This document shows positions 57,065 to 61,075 of a stretch of DNA of 61,075 nt, one piece after another. This stretch comes from Carex sylvatica (lineage: Eukaryota; Streptophyta; Magnoliopsida; Poales; Cyperaceae), in contig CAXKVR010000365.1 in the NCBI GenBank assembly GCA_964058845.1, positions 1 to 61,075 on the forward strand. Reading direction: 5' to 3'. A program made the position numbers and the translations under genes. A model generated the notes under the pieces. It had not been told where the DNA came from, did no database searches, and saw only the letters and a program-made list of their open reading frames with translations. The first letter of the stretch is position 1; each line of letters starts with the position of its first letter.

Positions 57065-59294
57065 ATGGAAAGAAAGTTGAAGGAGATGATGGACAATTGT
57101 GACCTCAACGTGTTTGAGTTCATAAATCTCGCAATCCAAGTGGCGAGCCGTCTCTATCCCGCAGAGCTTGCTTTGCGTAGAGACAGGATTATTGAGCGTC
57201 TATACAACAGCTCTGACGTGACGGCGCATGATGCTGCTAGGGGCCCTGGCAAGAAGGCCCGGGTTTCAACGAAAGGGGGTGGTGGATCCAGCCAGCGTCT
57301 GATCAGTGGGCAGGGGGTACGTTTTACATACTACAATTTTAATTTTACAAATTTAATTTCCTTCCAATTTTAATTTTATAAATTTGTAATATATAGTAAT
57401 TAATGGATTATTGAGTTTTACGTAGAGGATTTATTATTTAGAAGCTGATGTTGTGGGGAGAATCCTTAATATTTGGTATTTTGTATGATAACTAGATTCT
57501 AACACTCAAATAATCTTATTTTAAAATAAATCTTATCAGCATGGTGTATTCACAGAAAAACTAGCATAAAGTTTGTATCACATAATGATAAAGTCCTTAA
57601 TTATGGAAAATTAGACCATATGAATATATCAACACTTCTTGATTGTGATGTTGAATCCAAGTGATGGATATTATACACAAGTGATACATTGCAAAGCTTA
57701 GGCTTTAGACTTTTACAGCAGTATGCATGGCTTACAAGTGCATCAGAGTGGTTTTTTCTTATAAAATTTAATTTTTTGACAAACAAAATTAGTTTCTGTG
57801 ATCCAATTAATTAAAGAGAGTTAAAATTGACTATTATTTATTATAATTGTCAGTCCTGACAAGGTGGTTTGGCTCCTGTCCTACTCAACATGAATCAAAT
57901 TTTATCGTTTTTAATTTTTTATTGATCACATGATGTAATTTTATTTTATTGTATTTTTTTGTAACAGCAAGGGTCAAAACAGAAAAGGTCGACCGATGCA
58001 AAGGGTAAACTCTCAAAAAATTATACTCTCAAGATAGGCGAAAAAGAATCCCGACCTCCACCAGTTGGTACAAGACAGGTCCAATATCTTTCTTCTAGTT
58101 TTTACTGGCTTGTTTGTTCCTTAATTGTTGATAAGTAGCAGCTGGAGTGTACATGGCTTGTACATTATCGGTTTTGATTTGATTTGATATAATTTGAACC
58201 AACTTGTAACAGGGACAATCGTCAGCAGCCACCAAAGGCAAAGGAAAGATCCTGTACAATGAGTCTGTGCCTAGACACGCAGAGGGTTCCAACATGAGGA
58301 ACAATCAGGTATTAATTATATCATATGTTTGCGCATTGCTAGGTTTTTGTTTTTGTTTCATTTGGCTTGATGCTAACTTGCTAAGTTGAACTGATTTATG
58401 AATTGCAATAGGTACAATCAAATGACTTGAAGCGAAAAGGCATTGCACCACCGGCAGAGAAGGTGCAGAAACATGGTGGTATTAGTTGCAACAAGGTAGA
58501 TTTTGTAATCCCATATGCATCTGCTCTGTTTTCAGTTTTCATTCCTAACTGCAACAACAGGGTATGTATAATAATCTTGGTAGGAGTGCTTTGAAATGAA
58601 ATACAATTTACATGCTTTATATATTTTGTAGACCTTAACAATCGGTGGAGGCGAAGTTGCACAGAAGATCAACACTGCTAGCGGAGGATGCCAGGGGAGT
58701 TCTCAGCATGATAATCGTAAGTAACCGTTTAATATTGGAACTTAAGGATGCCCTTACAAATTTAAGTCTTTATTCTAGCTTGTTAGACATAATAGGATTT
58801 TAACTAGAATCAATTTAAAAAAAAAAAAAATTGAAAAGGTTCTAGGTAATTTTTTTTTATTTTTTATGTTAGATGCCTCATTCATCATCTTTCCTTAGAA
58901 TGTGCCAGGTCTAAGGCTCCATGGAATTGGATCTTAGCTCAAGGCATTTTCACTTACAACACTGATAAACCTGAATTGCTTTAAGTGTTTTTTTTTACAG
59001 TTGTAGAGTTAGAAAGGTTTAGGGTAAAACTCTAGTAAGCAGATTTTTGGAATGTTTTGTTAGATTTAGAAAGGTATAGGGTAAAGCTCTAGTAACACAC
59101 ACATGATGAAATATTTAAAGGGACTAAAAGTTTAAAGGAATAATTTTATCTCATTTTTAATTTTTACAGGTGATGAACAGGATATTACCATTACAGATGA
59201 TCTCATTAAAATTTCAAAAGGTAAAGAAAAAGCGGAGGACCCACTGGATTGGTGGATGGATGAGGACAACAGTTCATCGAGTGATGATATTTAA
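57065..59294 (+). CDS. Unrecognised 250-residue protein, basic with acidic tail, probably nuclear
   Basis: Six exons: 57065-57316, 57968-58078, 58213-58308, 58412-58495, 58632-58716, 59170-59294; all GT..AG, phases agree. The N-terminal part (about 1-60) looks helical (VFEFINLAIQVASRLYPAEL then ALRRDRIIERLY). The middle (60-195) is low-complexity and Lys/Gly/Ser-rich (GKKARVSTKGGGG, KGKGK). The C-terminus is acidic (EDPLDWWMDEDNSSSSDDI). No catalytic motif, zinc finger or signal peptide is seen. The basic centre and acidic end suggest a nuclear or nucleic-acid-linked role, but this is inference. The exon-intron structure is good enough that the gene itself is convincing. I do not recognise the family. 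Confidence 0.75.
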
Positions 59295-59904
59295 GTTTAA
59301 TTAGTTATTGTTAATTTAGGTTTAATTTGTTCAGCGAGTGATGATGCTTTGGTTTGCTTTTAACTGGATTTTAGTATGCTTTGATTTAACATTGGAGAAG
59401 AGAAAAAACTTTGTTTTTAGAGCTGGGTCATATTATTTTTTCTAAGTACCCCTTTAGTATTGTATTATGGCTAAAATTTATGATAATGACACCAGTGATC
59501 TCAGATCAGAAGGAATTATAAATATCATGACAAGGGCCGCAAGAAAAAATGGGGAATAAGTTCGATTAATAACAAAGATATTTTCTATTATGATTATCAT
59601 GTGTAATAAGAAACCCTTTAATGATTTCGAAAAAGAAAGCTTTTAAAATTTTGATGTCCTTATTAAATTTAGTAATTTAACTGAAATTATAACAATTTAT
59701 TGTAATTGTTTCTTTACTAAATGAATGACACAGATTGAAAATGAAACATACGATAAGCACAAACTCTAATTAGAGTTTAAATTCAATCAGTTTATTATAT
59801 ATTAGCATGAATCTTTAAAGAGTTCGTGCATCACAGATCTGGGCCAAATTGGCATGGATTCTTGATCGGACAGTTCAGATTCAAACTCAAACAGAGATGT
59901 AATG
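59295..59904. other. 3' flank, nothing recognised
   Basis: AT-rich presumed 3' UTR and intergenic DNA. Confidence 0.5.
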
Positions 59905-59957
59905 AAGAGGATTTGGGGTCCAGGTACGCAATGACGACCTAGACTCCAAATCCTCTT
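59905..59957. repeat. 20-bp stem inverted repeat
   Basis: aagaggatttggggtccagg is nearly complementary to cctagactccaaatcctctt, with a 13-base loop. It is probably the centre or end of a decayed MITE. Confidence 0.7.
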
Positions 59958-60160
59958 GTTCAAAATCTAATTAGATAGCATATCAACTGTCTCATTGTTA
60001 AAAAAATATGAACTTAATATTTGAAGCTGATATTAGAACTCTGGTAGAATTTAAAACTAAAAATAACACTTGTACATAACATAATAACATGTATTACAAC
60101 AAACTCCTTAGGAGAAAAAACATAGGTCACCTTATTGTTCAAACCACCCCATTTATACAC

Positions 60161-60418
60161 AAAGCTCCACTCAAATTAACAGCCCAACAAGTGCATTGTA
60201 ATGCTAAAAAAACAAGTTCTACGCTGGGGCTGTTAAAAACCCAGAAGCAAAGACATTTTAGTTTTTCTTTTATCCCCTCTATTTTTAAAACAAAGCTCCA
60301 CTCAAATTAACAGCCCACGAGTGCATTGGAATGCTAAGAAAACATGATCTACACTGGGGCTGTCAAAAACCCAGAAGCAAAAACATTTTAGTTTTTTTTT
60401 TTTGGTCCCCTCTAATTT
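60161..60418. repeat. Tandem duplication, about 131-bp unit
   Basis: The block starting aaagctccactcaaattaac occurs at about 60161 and 60292. Both copies run through ctggggctgt and acccagaagcaaa to a T-rich stretch followed by cccctcta. Confidence 0.93.
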
Positions 60419-60480
60419 TGAATTCTTATCCTGGACAGTGCCAGTAAAAAAAGAATAGGTTGAGAATTCTTGAAAACCTT

Positions 60481-61075
60481 CTAATTTGCATCAGTCCTTT
60501 TAGAAAGAACAATTCGAGGACTTTGATTTTCCTGAGAAACAGAATCATGCGCTGCCAGACCAGAATCCTTAGCAGCATTTGGGTGCAACTTTATCTGCAA
60601 TATTTTATGAGTTCACATTTCAATTTCCAATTGGAATCTACCACAACTTAAAAATGATTGTATGCAACATCAACAAACACAAACAAGTTAGGAATAGTAA
60701 AAATACTGATGATTGCACCCCAACTAATCAGACCAAAGAAAATAATTACCATGCTATGGGTACAAAGTACATAAAAAGGGTTCGACCTAGCCCAATGACC
60801 CAGACCTAATTTAGCCTGAACGACCCCACTAGGCAAAAACATTTGATTTCGGTAGTTGGTTATGCAAACAGGCATTCATTCTATACTGCCACACTTCAGT
60901 ATCAATCCGTGACAATAAGCACAAAACAAAAGAGAGAGAAAGAAATTCAATTAGCTAAATATGGATAACTGACCTCAAAGTTGCAAACTATGGATGCAAC
61001 TAGAGTTGCACTGCTTAAAACCGCAAAACTCTGGCCAACACAAGCACGGGCCCCATCCCCAAAAGAAAGAAGTGC
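60481..61075 (-). CDS. Cytochrome P450, C-terminal two exons (cut by the window edge)
   Basis: Exon 61075-60974 (runs beyond the window) reads ALLSFGDGARACVGQSFAVL, which fits the P450 heme-binding signature FxxGxRxCxG with the cysteine thiolate ligand. Exon 60594-60481 follows with a phase-0 join (gag/gtcagt donor, ttgcag acceptor) and ends in SPRIVLSKRTDAN and TAG. P450s are ER-anchored haem monooxygenases of plant specialised or hormone metabolism; the family cannot be named from these 71 residues. The intervening intron is about 380 bp. Confidence 0.85.

Noticed and set aside
1..61075. A new multi-gene defence or biosynthetic cluster
   Set aside because: Genes are unrelated single units separated by transposon debris, with no shared pathway or co-orientation.

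Overview
This is a plant nuclear genomic window, from an angiosperm by its gene content. The genes have many introns with GT..AG borders, and the protein families are plant ones: a plant-type TRA1/TRRAP, a P-class PPR protein, a DREB2-type AP2 factor, a PAT17-like S-acyltransferase and a plant GPI-anchored protein family. The intergenic DNA is AT-rich and full of small transposons. I see no rRNA gene, CRISPR array, operon or bacterial feature. I cannot name the species.

Layout. 57-15155 (minus) holds the 5' 26 coding exons of a TRA1/TRRAP gene, the large scaffold of the SAGA and NuA4 acetyltransferase complexes; it runs off the left edge. 15156-23647 is a transposon graveyard: two promoter-side MITEs, a long foldback element, a TIR MITE, and a nested array in which an LTR-like insertion sits inside a MITE, both inside the long terminal inverted repeats of a Mutator-like element. 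23648-25306 (plus) is an intronless P-class PPR gene. 25307-28790 holds a SINE, a hAT-like GC-rich element and a MITE. 28791-31315 (plus) is a four-exon, single-RRM protein gene. 32837-33706 (minus) is an intronless DREB2F-like factor. 33707-42915 is mostly MITEs, a hAT-like element, a segmental duplication and one small secreted cysteine-rich peptide gene (39085-39297, minus). 42916-47828 (plus) is a ten-exon DHHC S-acyltransferase gene (PAT17-like). 47829-52799 is AT-rich, with a foldback copy and a poly(A) retroposed segment. 52800-54195 (plus) is a two-exon GPI-anchored protein gene. 57065-59294 (plus) is a six-exon gene for a 250-residue protein I do not recognise. 60481-61075 (minus) is the C-terminal end of a cytochrome P450, cut by the right edge.

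The genes do not form a pathway; they are independent single-gene units. The most notable observations are: (i) a 13-bp perfect tandem duplication in a TRA1 exon that breaks the reading frame; (ii) related MITEs lying 76-297 bp upstream of the start codons of four genes; (iii) the nested transposon stack, whose order of insertion can be read from the sequence; (iv) several retroposed or duplicated segments with clear target-site duplications. I found no obvious undescribed multi-gene system. Exon borders were read by eye from reading frame, splice sites and remembered family sequence, and have not been confirmed by transcripts.
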